From: Roseicella aerolata
GTDB taxonomy: Bacteria; Pseudomonadota; Alphaproteobacteria; Acetobacterales; Acetobacteraceae
Length of the DNA stretch: 64,000 bases
Direction: 5' to 3'
Assembly: GCF_020523605.1 (NCBI RefSeq)
Contig: NZ_JAJAQI010000029.1
Location: 1 to 64,000, forward strand
Shown here: positions 7,650 through 19,264 of the stretch, piece by piece
How positions within the stretch are numbered: the first letter of the stretch is position 1
How the letters are laid out: each line of letters starts with the position of its first letter
Made by a program: the position numbers and the translations under genes
Notes under the pieces: generated by a model
What the model was told of the DNA's origin: nothing
What the model saw: the letters and a program-made list of their open reading frames with translations, nothing else
The model's database searches: none

Positions 7650-8129
7650 ATGAGCGCCGCCCCCGATACATCCCTCGACGAGGTGGACCGCCAGATCCTG
7701 GCGGAATTGCAGGCCGATGGCCGGATGACCAATGTGGAGCTGGCCCGCCGGGTCGGGCTCTCCGCACCGCCCTGCCTGCGCCGTGTCCGCCGCCTGGAGG
7801 AGGAACGGATCATTCGCGGCTACCACGCCGAGCTCGACCCGGTCGCGCTGGGCTATGAGATCACCTTCTTCGCGCTCGTCGGGCTGGAGAGCCAGAAGGA
7901 GGCGGTGCTGACCGCCTTCGAGGCGCGGATGCGCGACTGGCCGGAGGTGCGGGAGTGCCACATGATCCGCGGCGGCGGCGATTTCCTGCTGCGGCTGGTC
8001 GCGCGCGACACGGCACATGAGAATGCGCTGACCGCCAGGCTGACCGCGGCGGATGAGGTGGCGCGGGTGCAGACCCTGCAGACCATCCGCACCTCGAAGG
8101 ATGAGACGGGGGTGCCGCTCGGCGGGTAG
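7650..8129 (+). CDS. Lrp/AsnC-family transcriptional regulator
   Basis: This 159-residue feast/famine regulator has an N-terminal helix-turn-helix (about 10-60: DEVDRQILAELQADGRMTNV, then LARRVGLSAPPCLRRVRRLE) and a C-terminal RAM ligand-binding domain (about 75-150) with the alternating strands that build octamers and often bind amino acids. It is transcribed divergently from trxB, so the shared 137-bp spacer is the natural place for its operators. The C-terminal Gly/Thr-rich tail is short. Target genes are unknown; trxB-lysR is the obvious candidate by position. Confidence 0.92.
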   Translation: MSAAPDTSLDEVDRQILAELQADGRMTNVELARRVGLSAPPCLRRVRRLEEERIIRGYHAELDPVALGYEITFFALVGLESQKEAVLTAFEARMRDWPEVRECHMIRGGGDFLLRLVARDTAHENALTARLTAADEVARVQTLQTIRTSKDETGVPLGG

Positions 8130-8198
8130 GAGTCCGGCAACCGCTCCCGGGAAGCATGGCCGGCCGCCGCGCGCGGCCCCACTGGCCTGAGAGGGACG

Positions 8199-8849
8199 AT
8201 GCCCGATTCGCCGACCGCCCTGGTGACCGAGGCGCGGCTTGACGCCGCCGCCCGCCATGCCGGCGACCTCTGGCTGCCCGAGCATCCCTATTTCGACGCG
8301 GCCGAGCCGGAATTCGATACGCTCTGGCGGTGCATCGCGCCCTTCCTGGAGGGAGCCGATTTCGCCTGCGTGCTGGACCTGGCGACCGGGCGGGGGCGGA
8401 ATGCGCGCAAGCTGCTGGAGGTGGCGCAGCGGCTGATCCTGGTGGATATCCGGCCGGAGAACATCGCGTTCTGCCGCCGGCGCTTCCAGGACGACCCGCG
8501 GATCACCTTCGTTGCCAATAACGGCTACGACCTGCGCGACGTGCCGGATGCGAGCGTGACGCTGTTCTACAGCTTCGATGCCATGGTGCATTTCGACAGC
8601 GACGTGGTCCGCGCCTATCTGGCCGAGGCGCGGCGGGTGATGGCGCCAGGGGCGCGTGCCTTCCTGCACCATTCCAACCACACGGGCGGGGAGGATTGGC
8701 TGGAGGCGCCGCATTGCCGGGCCTTCATGTCGAAGGCGCTGTTCGCCCTTTACGCCCGCAAGGAAGGGCTGCGCGTGCTGCGGCAGGACGTGATGGACTG
8801 GGGCGGCGTGCCGCAACTCGACTGCATAAGCCTGTTGCAGCGGGACTGA
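8199..8849 (+). CDS. Class I SAM-dependent methyltransferase
   Basis: The 216-residue protein has a Rossmann-type methyltransferase fold: motif I VLDLATGRGRNARKL (about 63-77), an acidic end of strand 2 (LVDIRPEN), motif IV region FYSFDAMVHFD and the post-motif helix RRVMAPGARAFLHH. These bind S-adenosylmethionine. No substrate-defining feature is visible. A purine-rich site (GAGAGGG) precedes ATG 8199. It lies alone between the Lrp regulator and the DUF2171 gene. Confidence 0.85.
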   Translation: MPDSPTALVTEARLDAAARHAGDLWLPEHPYFDAAEPEFDTLWRCIAPFLEGADFACVLDLATGRGRNARKLLEVAQRLILVDIRPENIAFCRRRFQDDPRITFVANNGYDLRDVPDASVTLFYSFDAMVHFDSDVVRAYLAEARRVMAPGARAFLHHSNHTGGEDWLEAPHCRAFMSKALFALYARKEGLRVLRQDVMDWGGVPQLDCISLLQRD

Positions 8850-8909
8850 CCGGGCGCATCCTTCTGCGTGCCTCGCCGTTCTCCCTGTATCAAGGGGAGA
8901 GCCGGTAGC

Positions 8910-9389
8910 ATGACCACCACGGGCGAGATCCGCGAGCATATGGAGATTATCGGGGCCGATGGCGGCCATGTCGGGACGGTGGACCGGGTGGAACTCGGCG
9001 TCATCCGCCTGACCCGGCGCGACGACCCGGACGGAACGGGCCGGCACCACCACAGCCTGCCGCTCAAGATCATCGAGCGAGTCGAGGCCGGGCGGGTGCG
9101 GCTGACCATCCCGGCGCAGCAGGCCCGCGCCATGGCGGTGGGCGGGCTCGGGCTGGCCGAGGTGCAGGAAGGCGCGCCGACCGATGAGGTGCCGGGCGAG
9201 AACGCTGCCGGCGCCGCCACCTCTCCCATGGGTGACCAGGCCGGGACGGGCACGGGCATGATCCAGGGCGGCGGGCGCGCCGGGCCCGGCAGCCTTCCGG
9301 GCTGGGGTGCCGGCGGCGGCACGGCCGGTCCGGGCTTCCCGGATGATCCGAACATGGACCGGCATGGCGGGCAGGACCCCGCCCGATAG
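8910..9389 (+). CDS. DUF2171 (PRC-barrel-like) protein with Gly-rich tail
   Basis: This 159-residue protein opens with an about 70-residue beta-rich domain, IREHMEIIGADGGHVGTVDR, followed by VELGVIRLTRRDDPDG and HHHSLPLKIIERVE. This matches the DUF2171 pattern (hMeVigsdG.hvGtVD...LtR.d), a small stress-associated barrel of unknown function. Residues about 80-159 are a low-complexity Gly/Ala/Pro tail, probably disordered. Start 8910 is supported by AAGGGGAGA ending 9 nt upstream; the track of open frame further upstream lacks such a site. Confidence 0.8.
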   Translation: MTTTGEIREHMEIIGADGGHVGTVDRVELGVIRLTRRDDPDGTGRHHHSLPLKIIERVEAGRVRLTIPAQQARAMAVGGLGLAEVQEGAPTDEVPGENAAGAATSPMGDQAGTGTGMIQGGGRAGPGSLPGWGAGGGTAGPGFPDDPNMDRHGGQDPAR

Positions 9390-9408
9390 CCAGCCGGCGC
9401 ACCTTGCC

Positions 9409-9483
9409 TCAGACGAAGATGGCGGCCAGGGCGATCAGCGCCAGGTTCGCAAGGATGAGGTAGAAGAGCGGACCGTCATGCAC
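9409..9483 (-). CDS. Possible 24-residue membrane peptide
   Basis: From GTG 9483 the minus strand encodes VHDGPLFYLILANLALIALA and four more residues, a single hydrophobic helix ending at a stop. An open frame extends upstream but is Pro/Gln-rich and unconvincing. There is no clear ribosome site. It could be a genuine one-helix peptide or chance coding; kept because the hydrophobic run is clean. Confidence 0.25.
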   Translation of the reverse strand: MHDGPLFYLILANLALIALAAIFV

Positions 9484-9729
9484 GGGCGCGGCATAGCGCG
9501 TCGGGGCCTGATGCGGGGTTAACGAGGACGGCACCTGGCGTGGTTGGGATGCAGGTCCGGGCCGGTCGCAGCCTTCCGTTCGCGCACCGGCGGGGAAGGC
9601 GGAGGCGCCTCCACCCGCCGGGGCCAGCAAGGCCGCCGCACGGCCCGGCCATGGCGCGGGCCGATGCCCTGACGGTCCGGAATGGCGACCGCCCGGGGTG
9701 GTGCTCCGTGCCCCCCGCAGCGGCCGGTG

Positions 9730-9834
9730 CTACAGCGGGTGGGCGTTCAGAAATGAACGCCCACCCGCTGTAGCTCTTTGTTTTTCGAGCAGCTTTACGC
9801 TCCCGGGCGTTCACGCCCGTCCGCGATCTGCTCT
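9730..9834. repeat. Dispersed double-hairpin repeat, copy 1
   Basis: Hairpin A is a perfect 20-bp stem (9730-9749 with 9754-9773, opening CTACAGCGGGTGGGCGTTCA) closed by GAAA. Hairpin B (9787-9792 with 9828-9833, GAGCAG/CTGCTC) contains an inner GGGCG-TTCA-CGCCC. Related copies are at 24834, 29635 and 58927. Order here is A then B. The ilvA stop codon (9833-9835) overlaps the end of hairpin B. The rest of the 443-bp gap on the left shows no convincing gene apart from the small peptide noted. Confidence 0.8.
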
Positions 9835-11080
9835 ATCCCCGCCGCACCACATACTGCCCTGCCTCCAGGGCCGCGACGATGGCATTGCCCTGGGCGGTGT
9901 CGCGCACCTCGATCATCAGCTCCAGCTCGGCGCTCTGCACGCTGGGGGCGGCGAAGAGGCGCTGGTGGCTGACCTCGATGACATTGCCGCCGGCCGCCGC
10001 TACCCGGGTCGCGATATCGGCCAGCACGCCCGGCCGGTCAGGGATGTCGAGATGCAGGCGGAGGATCCGCCCATCCCGCAGCAGGTTACGCAGGAGGACA
10101 TTCGCCAGGATGCGCGCATCGATATTGCCGCCGCAGACCACGGTGCCCACGGCCTTGCCCTTGAAGCGCTCGGGGTAGGTGAGAATGGCGGCGAGGCCGG
10201 CGGCGCCGGCACCTTCGGCGACCACCTTGGCGCCCTCGGCCAGAAGGGCGATCGCCTGTTCCACCGCCCGCTCCGGCACCACCAGCACCTCGATACCCAT
10301 CTGCCGCAGCAGGCCAAGCGGCACCTCGCCGACATCGCGCACCGCAATGCCCTCGGCGATGGTCGGGCCGCCGACCGCGACGGGCTGGCCCGCCAGGCGC
10401 TGCGCCATGGCCGGGTAGCCCTCCACCTCCACGCCGAAAACAGGCAGGCCGGGCCGCAATTCCCGCACCGCGGCCGCGCAGCCACTGAGCAGCCCGCCGC
10501 CGCCCACCGGGAAGACCAGCGCATCGAGCGCCGGTGCGTCCTCCAGCATTTCCAGCACCATGGTGCCCTGGCCGGCAATGACGCCGGGATCGTCATAAGG
10601 GTGAATGAAGGTCAGGTCCTGGGCGAGGGCAAGCTCATGCGCATGCGCGGCTGCCTCGGCCAGCGTCTCGCCATGCAGGACGACACGGGCGCCCCAGCCC
10701 TCGGTGCGGACCACCTTGGTGGCGGGGGTGAATCGCGGCATCACGATGGTGGCTGCGATCCCGGCCAGCGAGGCATGCCGCGCCACCGCCTGGGCGTGAT
10801 TGCCGGCGGACATGGCGATCACGCCCGCCGCCCGCTCCCGCGCCGTCAGCAGGGCGATGCGGTTGGCCGCACCGCGCTCCTTGAAGGCGCCGGTCGCCTG
10901 CAGGTTGTCGAGCTTGAGGAAGACCTTCGCCCCGACTTCGCGCGAGACGGCGTGGGAGGGGATGGTCGGGGTGCGGAGGACGGCGCCCTCGATCCGCGCC
11001 GCGGCGGCACGGATCTCGGCGAGGGTGACGAGCGGGGCGGTATTGGCGACGCTGTCCGTGGCCAGGGCGCGCAGGGGCAA
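9833..11080 (-). CDS. ilvA: Threonine ammonia-lyase (threonine deaminase) with ACT domain
   Basis: This 415-residue PLP enzyme converts L-threonine to 2-oxobutanoate and ammonia, the first step of isoleucine synthesis. Visible features are the PLP lysine in ATGAFKERGA (K67), the Ser/Gly phosphate loop VGGGGLLSG, the AMSAGNHAQAVA substrate loop, and a single C-terminal ACT domain (about 335-412, LHLDIPDRPGVLADIATRVA). The single ACT is as in the catabolic or short biosynthetic type, so feedback by isoleucine cannot be assumed. Start is TTG 11080 with AAGGA 8 nt upstream. The stop codon is embedded in a dispersed hairpin repeat. Confidence 0.9.
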   Translation of the reverse strand: MPLRALATDSVANTAPLVTLAEIRAAAARIEGAVLRTPTIPSHAVSREVGAKVFLKLDNLQATGAFKERGAANRIALLTARERAAGVIAMSAGNHAQAVARHASLAGIAATIVMPRFTPATKVVRTEGWGARVVLHGETLAEAAAHAHELALAQDLTFIHPYDDPGVIAGQGTMVLEMLEDAPALDALVFPVGGGGLLSGCAAAVRELRPGLPVFGVEVEGYPAMAQRLAGQPVAVGGPTIAEGIAVRDVGEVPLGLLRQMGIEVLVVPERAVEQAIALLAEGAKVVAEGAGAAGLAAILTYPERFKGKAVGTVVCGGNIDARILANVLLRNLLRDGRILRLHLDIPDRPGVLADIATRVAAAGGNVIEVSHQRLFAAPSVQSAELELMIEVRDTAQGNAIVAALEAGQYVVRRG

Positions 11081-11495
11081 GGTGGCAGTCCTTCGCGGCA
11101 GTTCAGCTCAGTCCGCCGGCCCGGCGCGTTCGCGCCCTGGCGGCAGGTTGCCGCCCTATACGGCCATTTCCGGCCGTGGGCGACGGCCATTGCTGCGCCG
11201 CAGCAGACGAATTCGCGCCGCCGTCCATGAGGGCGGGGCAAACCGTCGCCGGCCGGGCTCACCCGGAGGCGGTCGGGGCGTCCCGGAAGCAGGCCGGAGA
11301 GGCTCCGGGCGCCGGAAGCAGGACCCTGGCGGCCGTCAGAAGCACAACGAAACCCCACGCCTGGTCGGGCGATGCGACCGCAACGGCGCGCCGGAGGGCA
11401 AGGGTCAGCCCGGCTTGCGGCTCATCCCGGAAGGCGAGGACAGGCTCCGGTCAGGCATATCCGATTCGGATAGCCGGCGCGGTGCGGCTACCTCG
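11081..11495. other. 415-bp gap between ilvA and greA; one perfect dyad, no gene
   Basis: No coding frame here resembles a protein. TATCCGA-T-TCGGATA (11458-11472) is a perfect 15-bp palindrome about 25 bp past the greA stop and may be a weak transcript end or operator. Promoter elements for ilvA must lie here but none is obvious. Confidence 0.4.
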
Positions 11496-11969
11496 TCAGC
11501 GAAAGGCGACCGCCGTGATTTCATAGGCCCGCGCGCCGCCCGGGGCCGGGACCTCCACGCTGTCCCCCACCTTCTTGCCGATGAGCGCCTTGGCGAGCGG
11601 CGAGGAGATGGAGATCGAGCCGACCTTCATGTCGGCCTCATGCGCGCCGACGATGCGGTAGGTCTTCTCCTCCTCCGTCTCCTCGTCGACGATGGTGACG
11701 CGGGCACCAAACTTCACCTGATCGCCGGAGAGCTTCGAGACGTCGATCACCTCGGCAGCCGGGATGATGGTCTCAAGTTCCATGATGCGGCCTTCGATGA
11801 AGGACTGCTTCTCCCGCGCCGCGTGGTACTCGGCATTCTCCGAGAGGTCGCCATGGGCACGCGCCTCGGCGATCGCACGGATCACCGCCGGGCGTTCCTC
11901 AGCCTTCAGCTGCTTCAGTTCCTCTTCCAGCTTCGCCAGACCTTCCGCGGTCATGGGGAACTTCTGCAC
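11496..11969 (-). CDS. greA: Transcription elongation factor GreA
   Basis: This 157-residue factor enters the secondary channel of RNA polymerase and stimulates cleavage of backtracked RNA. The N-terminal coiled coil ([20 protein letters not shown] onward) carries the tip acidic residues in [17 protein letters not shown], and the C-terminal globular domain shows the [17 protein letters not shown] motif. Start is GTG 11969 because AAGGAAGG lies 7 nt upstream; the ATG five codons in is an alternative. The gene is downstream of carB by 228 bp on the same strand, a common alphaproteobacterial order. Confidence 0.95.
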   Translation of the reverse strand: MQKFPMTAEGLAKLEEELKQLKAEERPAVIRAIAEARAHGDLSENAEYHAAREKQSFIEGRIMELETIIPAAEVIDVSKLSGDQVKFGARVTIVDEETEEEKTYRIVGAHEADMKVGSISISSPLAKALIGKKVGDSVEVPAPGGARAYEITAVAFR

Positions 11970-12197
11970 GGCAAGCCCTTCCTTCGAGCAACTCAGGCGA
12001 AGTCTGCGCGGTTCGCCCGCTGGAACGCGATCAAAAGTTTTTCCCGCCGCCCGGCGCCGGAAGACCGGCACCGAACCCGGGCGGCGGTGGGAAACCGAGC
12101 GGCCCGGCCGAGGGTTCCGTACCGCCGGCGCATGGCTCCGATGCAGGATCGGCAACGCATCCCCGGCAGGCCGCGCCGGGTCACCGTCGCAGTCCGC

Positions 12198-15443
<3,246 letters not shown>

Positions 15444-15481
15444 GGGGGCGTTCCGGCGGGAAAGGGTGTCGGGCGGAAAGG

Positions 15482-15757
15482 TCAGACTGGGGGGCGGCCG
15501 CGCTGCTCCTCGCGCCTCGCGGCGAGCAGCAGGGGCGGCAGCAGCAGGGCGTGGCAGATCAGGATCAGCAGGACGGTCGGCAGGGGCTCGCCGGGCGTGG
15601 CGTACCAGGCGCTGATGGTGTTGAGGACCAGGGCGAGGCCGAAGGCGCGCCAGGCCGCCTGGCGCGGCGGCGAGACCTTCTTCATCACCATCGCCAGCAC
15701 GGCGAGCGACAGCCCGGTCCAGGAGAGGGCAAGCAGCGCGACGAAGATAAGGGTCAT
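15482..15757 (-). CDS. Small integral membrane protein
   Basis: This 91-residue protein has three predicted membrane helices: [20 protein letters not shown], then [15 protein letters not shown], and [20 protein letters not shown], with a short basic loop MKKVSPPRQ and an Arg-rich cytoplasmic end. Its ATG overlaps the lysE stop by 4 nt (ATGA), so translation is coupled to the exporter and it may assist it. No family was recognised. Confidence 0.75.
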   Translation of the reverse strand: MTLIFVALLALSWTGLSLAVLAMVMKKVSPPRQAAWRAFGLALVLNTISAWYATPGEPLPTVLLILICHALLLPPLLLAARREEQRGRPPV

Positions 15758-16389
15758 GCGGCGCGCCCCTGGAAGGCAAGCTTCATGGCGATGAGGCCGA
15801 GCGCGGCGCCCAGCACCCAGCGCTGGACCACCAGCCATTCGGGGCGGCTGCCGAGGAAGCGAGCCGTGGCCGCCGAGCCCCAGACCAGCAGGGCATCGAA
15901 CACGACCGCAACGGCGATCTGCACGGCGCCGAGCAGTGCGCCCTGCAGGAAGACGCTGCCGGCATTCGGGTCGATGAAGGGCGGCAGCACGGCCATGTAG
16001 AAGAGCGCGACCTTCGGGTTGAGCGCGGCCGTGGCGAAGCCGACGGCGAAGAGCCGGGCCGCCGGCTCCCGCGGCATCGGCCGCGGCGCAAACAGCGGCT
16101 GCCCGCCCGGCCGCACGCATTGCCAGGCGAGGAAGAGCAGATAGGCCGCGCCGCCGAGGCGCAGCAGGTCCCAGGCATGGGGGATGGTGAGCAGCGCCGC
16201 GGTGATGCCGGCCGCCGCCGCCAGCATGATGACGAGCGAGCCCGCCTGGCAGCCGACCAGCGAGACCATGCCGGCCCCGGTCCCCTGCGCGAGCGAGCGG
16301 GAGACCAGGTAGAGCATGTTCGGCCCCGGCGTCAGCGCGAGGCCGAGCGACAGGGCGGCGAAGACCAGCAGGGTCTCGGCGGAGGGCAC
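15754..16389 (-). CDS. LysE/RhtB-family amino-acid exporter
   Basis: This 211-residue inner-membrane exporter has about six hydrophobic helices and the family signature [20 protein letters not shown] near the N-terminus, plus [17 protein letters not shown] in the middle. Members export lysine, threonine, homoserine lactone or similar small solutes. Start is GTG 16389, 3 bp after the upstream SDR stop, and the next gene overlaps its end by 4 nt, so it is tightly embedded in the car operon. The link suggests control together with carbamoyl phosphate supply, perhaps overflow of an arginine-related amino acid; that is inference. Confidence 0.88.
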   Translation of the reverse strand: MPSAETLLVFAALSLGLALTPGPNMLYLVSRSLAQGTGAGMVSLVGCQAGSLVIMLAAAAGITAALLTIPHAWDLLRLGGAAYLLFLAWQCVRPGGQPLFAPRPMPREPAARLFAVGFATAALNPKVALFYMAVLPPFIDPNAGSVFLQGALLGAVQIAVAVVFDALLVWGSAATARFLGSRPEWLVVQRWVLGAALGLIAMKLAFQGRAA

Positions 16390-16392
16390 GGG

Positions 16393-17151
16393 TCAGCCGT
16401 TGACGGAGAATCCGCCATCCACCGGAATGGCGACGCCGGTGATGAAGGCGGCCGCATCGCTCGCCAGGAAGGCGGCGATGCCCTCGAAATCCCGCGGGTC
16501 GCCCCAGCGGCCCTTCGGCGTGCGGGCGAGGACGTTGTCGTTCAGTGCCGGCATGTCCGTCCGCGCCTTGCGGGTCAGGTCGGTATCGATCCAGCCGGGC
16601 AGGATGCAGTTCACCGTGATGCCGTCCGCCCCCCAGGCCACGGCCATGGATTTCGTCATCTGCACCACGCCGCCCTTGCTCGCGCCATAGGCCGCATGGA
16701 AGGGCAGGCCGAAGATCGAGAGCATGGAGCCGTTGTTGATCACGCGCCCATGGCCACCGGCCTTCAGGTGCGGATGGGCCGCCTTGCTCGCCAGCATGGC
16801 GCTGGTGAGGTTCGTCGCGATCACCTGGTGCCAGTCGGCCAGCTCATAGACCTCCGGCCGGTTGCGGATGTTGATCCCGGCATTGTTCACCAGGATGTCG
16901 AGCCGCCCGAAGCGCTCGACGCAGCGCGCCACCATGGCGTTCACGCTCGCCTCGTCGGTGACGTCCACCACCACCGCATCCGCCTCGGCGCCCAGCGCCT
17001 GCAGCTCGGCGACCGCGGCCGCGTTCTTCTCCGCCTTGCGCCCGGCCAGCATGACGGCCGCGCCGGCCCTGGCCAGCCCACGCGCGAGGCCAAGCCCGAT
17101 GCCGCCATTGCCGCCGGTGACGAGGCCGACGCGGCCCTTCAGGTCGAACAT
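16393..17151 (-). CDS. Short-chain dehydrogenase/reductase (gluconate 5-dehydrogenase-like)
   Basis: This 252-residue classical SDR has the nucleotide-binding TGGNGGIG (13-20), the NNAG motif (about 89-92), catalytic Ser in NNGSMLS, and YGASKGG with the Tyr/Lys pair. The DILVNNAGINIRNRPE and C-terminal FITGVAIPVDGGFSVNG stretches resemble the gluconate/2-deoxygluconate branch. Substrate is not certain. It starts 5 bp after the carA stop and ends 3 bp before lysE, so it is a member of the car operon without an obvious metabolic link to carbamoyl phosphate. Confidence 0.85.
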   Translation of the reverse strand: MFDLKGRVGLVTGGNGGIGLGLARGLARAGAAVMLAGRKAEKNAAAVAELQALGAEADAVVVDVTDEASVNAMVARCVERFGRLDILVNNAGINIRNRPEVYELADWHQVIATNLTSAMLASKAAHPHLKAGGHGRVINNGSMLSIFGLPFHAAYGASKGGVVQMTKSMAVAWGADGITVNCILPGWIDTDLTRKARTDMPALNDNVLARTPKGRWGDPRDFEGIAAFLASDAAAFITGVAIPVDGGFSVNG

Positions 17152-17156
17152 GGTCG

Positions 17157-18560
17157 TTATCCCCCTTTGGTCTTCTCGATCAGATCCACGAAGCGGTGGA
17201 ACAGGTAGTGGCTGTCGGTCGGGCCGGGGGCGGCTTCCGGGTGGTACTGCACCGAGAAGGCCGGCCGGTCCGTCGCCGCCAGTCCTTCGTTCGAGCCGTC
17301 GAAGAGCGAGACATGCGTCACCCGCACATTGGACGGCAGGCTCTTCGGATCGACCGCGAAGCCGTGGTTCTGGCTGGTGATCTCGACCTTTCCCGTGGTC
17401 AGGTCCTTGACCGGCTGGTTGGCGCCGCGATGGCCGCGCTCCAGCTTGTAGGTGGACCCGCCCAGCGCCAGGCCGAGCAACTGGTGGCCGAGGCAGATGC
17501 CGAAGACCGGCACGCGCCTGTCCAGCACCTCGCGGATCACCGGCACGGCATATTCGCCGGTCGCCGCCGGGTCCCCAGGGCCATTCGAGAGGAAGACGCC
17601 GTCCGGCTCATGCCGCAGGATCTCCTCGGCGGTCGCGGTCGCCGGCACCACCGTCACCTCGAGCCCGGCGGAGGCGAGGCAGCGCAGGATGTTGCGCTTC
17701 GCCCCGTAATCCACCGCGACCACCTTGTGCTTCGGGGCGGTCTGCCGGCCGAAGCCCTCCGGCCAGGCCCATTCCGTTTCGTCCCACTGATAGGCCTGGC
17801 GGCAGGAGACCTCCTTCGCCAGGTCCATGCCCTTGAGGCCCGGCCAGGCCGCGGCCTTCTCGCGGAGCGCCGGCAGGTCGAACTGCCCGTCGGCGGGGAA
17901 GCAGAGCACGCCGTTCGGCGCGCCGCCGTCGCGGATGCGGGCCGTCAGGGCGCGGGTGTCGAGGCCGGCGATGCCTGGCACGTCATGGCTCTTCAGCCAG
18001 AGGTCGAGATGGCGGGTGGAGCGGTAATTGGCCGGCTCCGTCACATCCTGCTTGACGATCAGGCCGCGGGCGACCGGAGTCGCCGCCTCCAGATCCTCGG
18101 GATTGGTGCCGACATTGCCGATATGCGGGAAGGTGAAGGTGATGATCTGCCCGGCATAGGAGGGATCGGTCAGCGTCTCCTGATAGCCGGTGATGCCGGT
18201 ATTGAAGCAGACCTCGGCCACTGGGGCCCGGCCGGCCGGCGTATGGGCACCGAAGCCGCGCCCCCAGAAGACGCTGCCATCGCCGAGGACGAGGCAGGCG
18301 GTCGCGCCTTCGGGCACGGCGTCGGGGGCGGTCTCGGTCTGGGGCATGGGGGTCTCCGCGCGGGATTCGGGGCGGGGCTCGGGGGCGCCGGGAAGGTCGG
18401 TCAGGGACAGGCCGGTGGCCGCCAGGATGGAAGGCCAGTGCCGGGGCGGGATGGCGCGCGCCTGGCGCCACTTGCGCACTGCCTCGGTCCCGATGCCGCA
18501 ATGCTGCGCCGCGGCCTCCGCGCCGCCGAGCAGGGCGATGATGTCTTCGACCGTCCGCAT
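17157..18560 (-). CDS. carA: Carbamoyl-phosphate synthase small subunit with an added N-terminal DNA-binding domain
   Basis: From residue 72 onward this is a normal CarA, the glutamine amidotransferase that feeds ammonia to CarB, with class I glutaminase motifs VFGICLGHQLL and SVQYHPEA. Residues 1-55 are an extra module: IIALLGGAEAAAQHCGIGTE followed by AVRKWRQARAIPPRHW, a YdaS/Cro-like helix-turn-helix; a 16-residue Pro/Glu linker joins them. I recall short domains of this type being named for carbamoyl-phosphate synthase genes, but cannot verify it. A leaderless start at 18560 fits the promoter found. A GGAG site 6 nt before ATG 18347 could give a 396-residue short form as well. Three genes separate it from carB. 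Confidence 0.93.
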   Translation of the reverse strand: MRTVEDIIALLGGAEAAAQHCGIGTEAVRKWRQARAIPPRHWPSILAATGLSLTDLPGAPEPRPESRAETPMPQTETAPDAVPEGATACLVLGDGSVFWGRGFGAHTPAGRAPVAEVCFNTGITGYQETLTDPSYAGQIITFTFPHIGNVGTNPEDLEAATPVARGLIVKQDVTEPANYRSTRHLDLWLKSHDVPGIAGLDTRALTARIRDGGAPNGVLCFPADGQFDLPALREKAAAWPGLKGMDLAKEVSCRQAYQWDETEWAWPEGFGRQTAPKHKVVAVDYGAKRNILRCLASAGLEVTVVPATATAEEILRHEPDGVFLSNGPGDPAATGEYAVPVIREVLDRRVPVFGICLGHQLLGLALGGSTYKLERGHRGANQPVKDLTTGKVEITSQNHGFAVDPKSLPSNVRVTHVSLFDGSNEGLAATDRPAFSVQYHPEAAPGPTDSHYLFHRFVDLIEKTKGG

Positions 18561-18566
18561 GTGGCG

Positions 18567-18595
18567 GATATGTGGGAAAACACTTCCCAGTTCAA
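18567..18595 (-). promoter_or_regulatory. Predicted carA promoter giving a leaderless mRNA
   Basis: On the minus strand TTGAAC (18595-18590) and CATATC (18572-18567) are separated by exactly 17 bp. The ATG of the long carA frame begins 7 nt after the -10, so the transcript would start at or next to the start codon, in keeping with the lack of any ribosome site. The spacer is entirely filled by the palindrome described next. Confidence 0.5.
18573..18589. promoter_or_regulatory. Operator-like palindrome 1
   Basis: TGGGAAAACACTTCCCA is a 17-bp site with perfect 6-bp arms. It occupies the whole -35/-10 spacer of the predicted carA promoter, where a bound protein would block polymerase. It shares arms and length with palindrome 2. 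Confidence 0.6.
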
Positions 18596-18610
18596 TGCAA
18601 TTTCACCGGC

Positions 18611-18627
18611 TGGGAAATCCTTTCCCA
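18611..18627. promoter_or_regulatory. Operator-like palindrome 2
   Basis: TGGGAAATCCTTTCCCA is a 17-bp site with perfect 7-bp arms, centred 38 bp from palindrome 1 (between three and four helical turns). It lies between carA and the divergent yqeY gene, so cooperative binding across both sites could affect either direction. Confidence 0.6.
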
Positions 18628-18711
18628 TCTGCCGGGCCGGGCGCCTCCCCATGCGAGGGGGTGCCATGCTACAGCCGCCCGCTCGTAGGATCACCCGATA
18701 AGGAACGCCCC

Positions 18712-19176
18712 ATGGCCGAGGACCTCCGCCCCCGCTTCACCGAGGCGCTGAAGGCCGCGATGCTGGCCAAGGACGCCGCCCGGACCTCCACGCTGCGCAT
18801 GATCCTGGCGAAGCTGAAGGACACCGACATCGCCGCGCGCCCCTCCGGCATCGACAAGGTGCCGGATGAGCAGATCGTCGCCATGCTGCGCGGCATGGCG
18901 AAATCCCGCCGCGAAAGCGTGGACCTCTACCGCCAGGGCGGGCGCGAGGAGCTGGCGGCGAAGGAGGAGGCGGAGATCGCGGTGATCGAGAGCTTCCTCC
19001 CGCAGCAGATGGACGAGACGGCGACCCGGGCGGCGATCCAGGCCGCCATCGCTGAGACGGGCGCGGCCAGCGTGAAGGATATGGGCAAGGTCATGGCCGT
19101 GCTGCGGGCGAAGCATGCCGTCAGCATGGATCTCGGCAAGGCCGGGCCGCTGGTGAAGGCTGCGCTCGGCGGCTGA
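18712..19176 (+). CDS. yqeY: GatB/YqeY-domain protein
   Basis: This 154-residue helical protein has the YqeY layout: FTEALKAAMLAKDAARTSTL and RMILAKLKD at the front, a central helix KSRRESVDLYRQGGREELAAK, and the C-terminal mini-domain with SFLPQQMDE and KDMGKVMAVL. The family resembles the tail of the tRNA amidotransferase GatB and is thought to bind tRNA, but its job is not established. Start 18712 follows AAGGAA. It heads the classic alphaproteobacterial yqeY-dnaG-rpoD group and is divergent from carA. Confidence 0.92.
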   Translation: MAEDLRPRFTEALKAAMLAKDAARTSTLRMILAKLKDTDIAARPSGIDKVPDEQIVAMLRGMAKSRRESVDLYRQGGREELAAKEEAEIAVIESFLPQQMDETATRAAIQAAIAETGAASVKDMGKVMAVLRAKHAVSMDLGKAGPLVKAALGG

Positions 19177-19264
19177 CCGCGGAAGGTTTTTCCAGCGGAT
19201 AAGGCGATCGGCGCCGGGGAAGGGGTGCCGGCCGGGGGGCATGCGGCTACACTGCACCCATCGC

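Noticed and set aside
11458-11472. TATCCGATTCGGATA as a terminator for greA
   Set aside because: Perfect symmetry but a 7-bp stem with effectively no loop and no T-run; not a convincing terminator.
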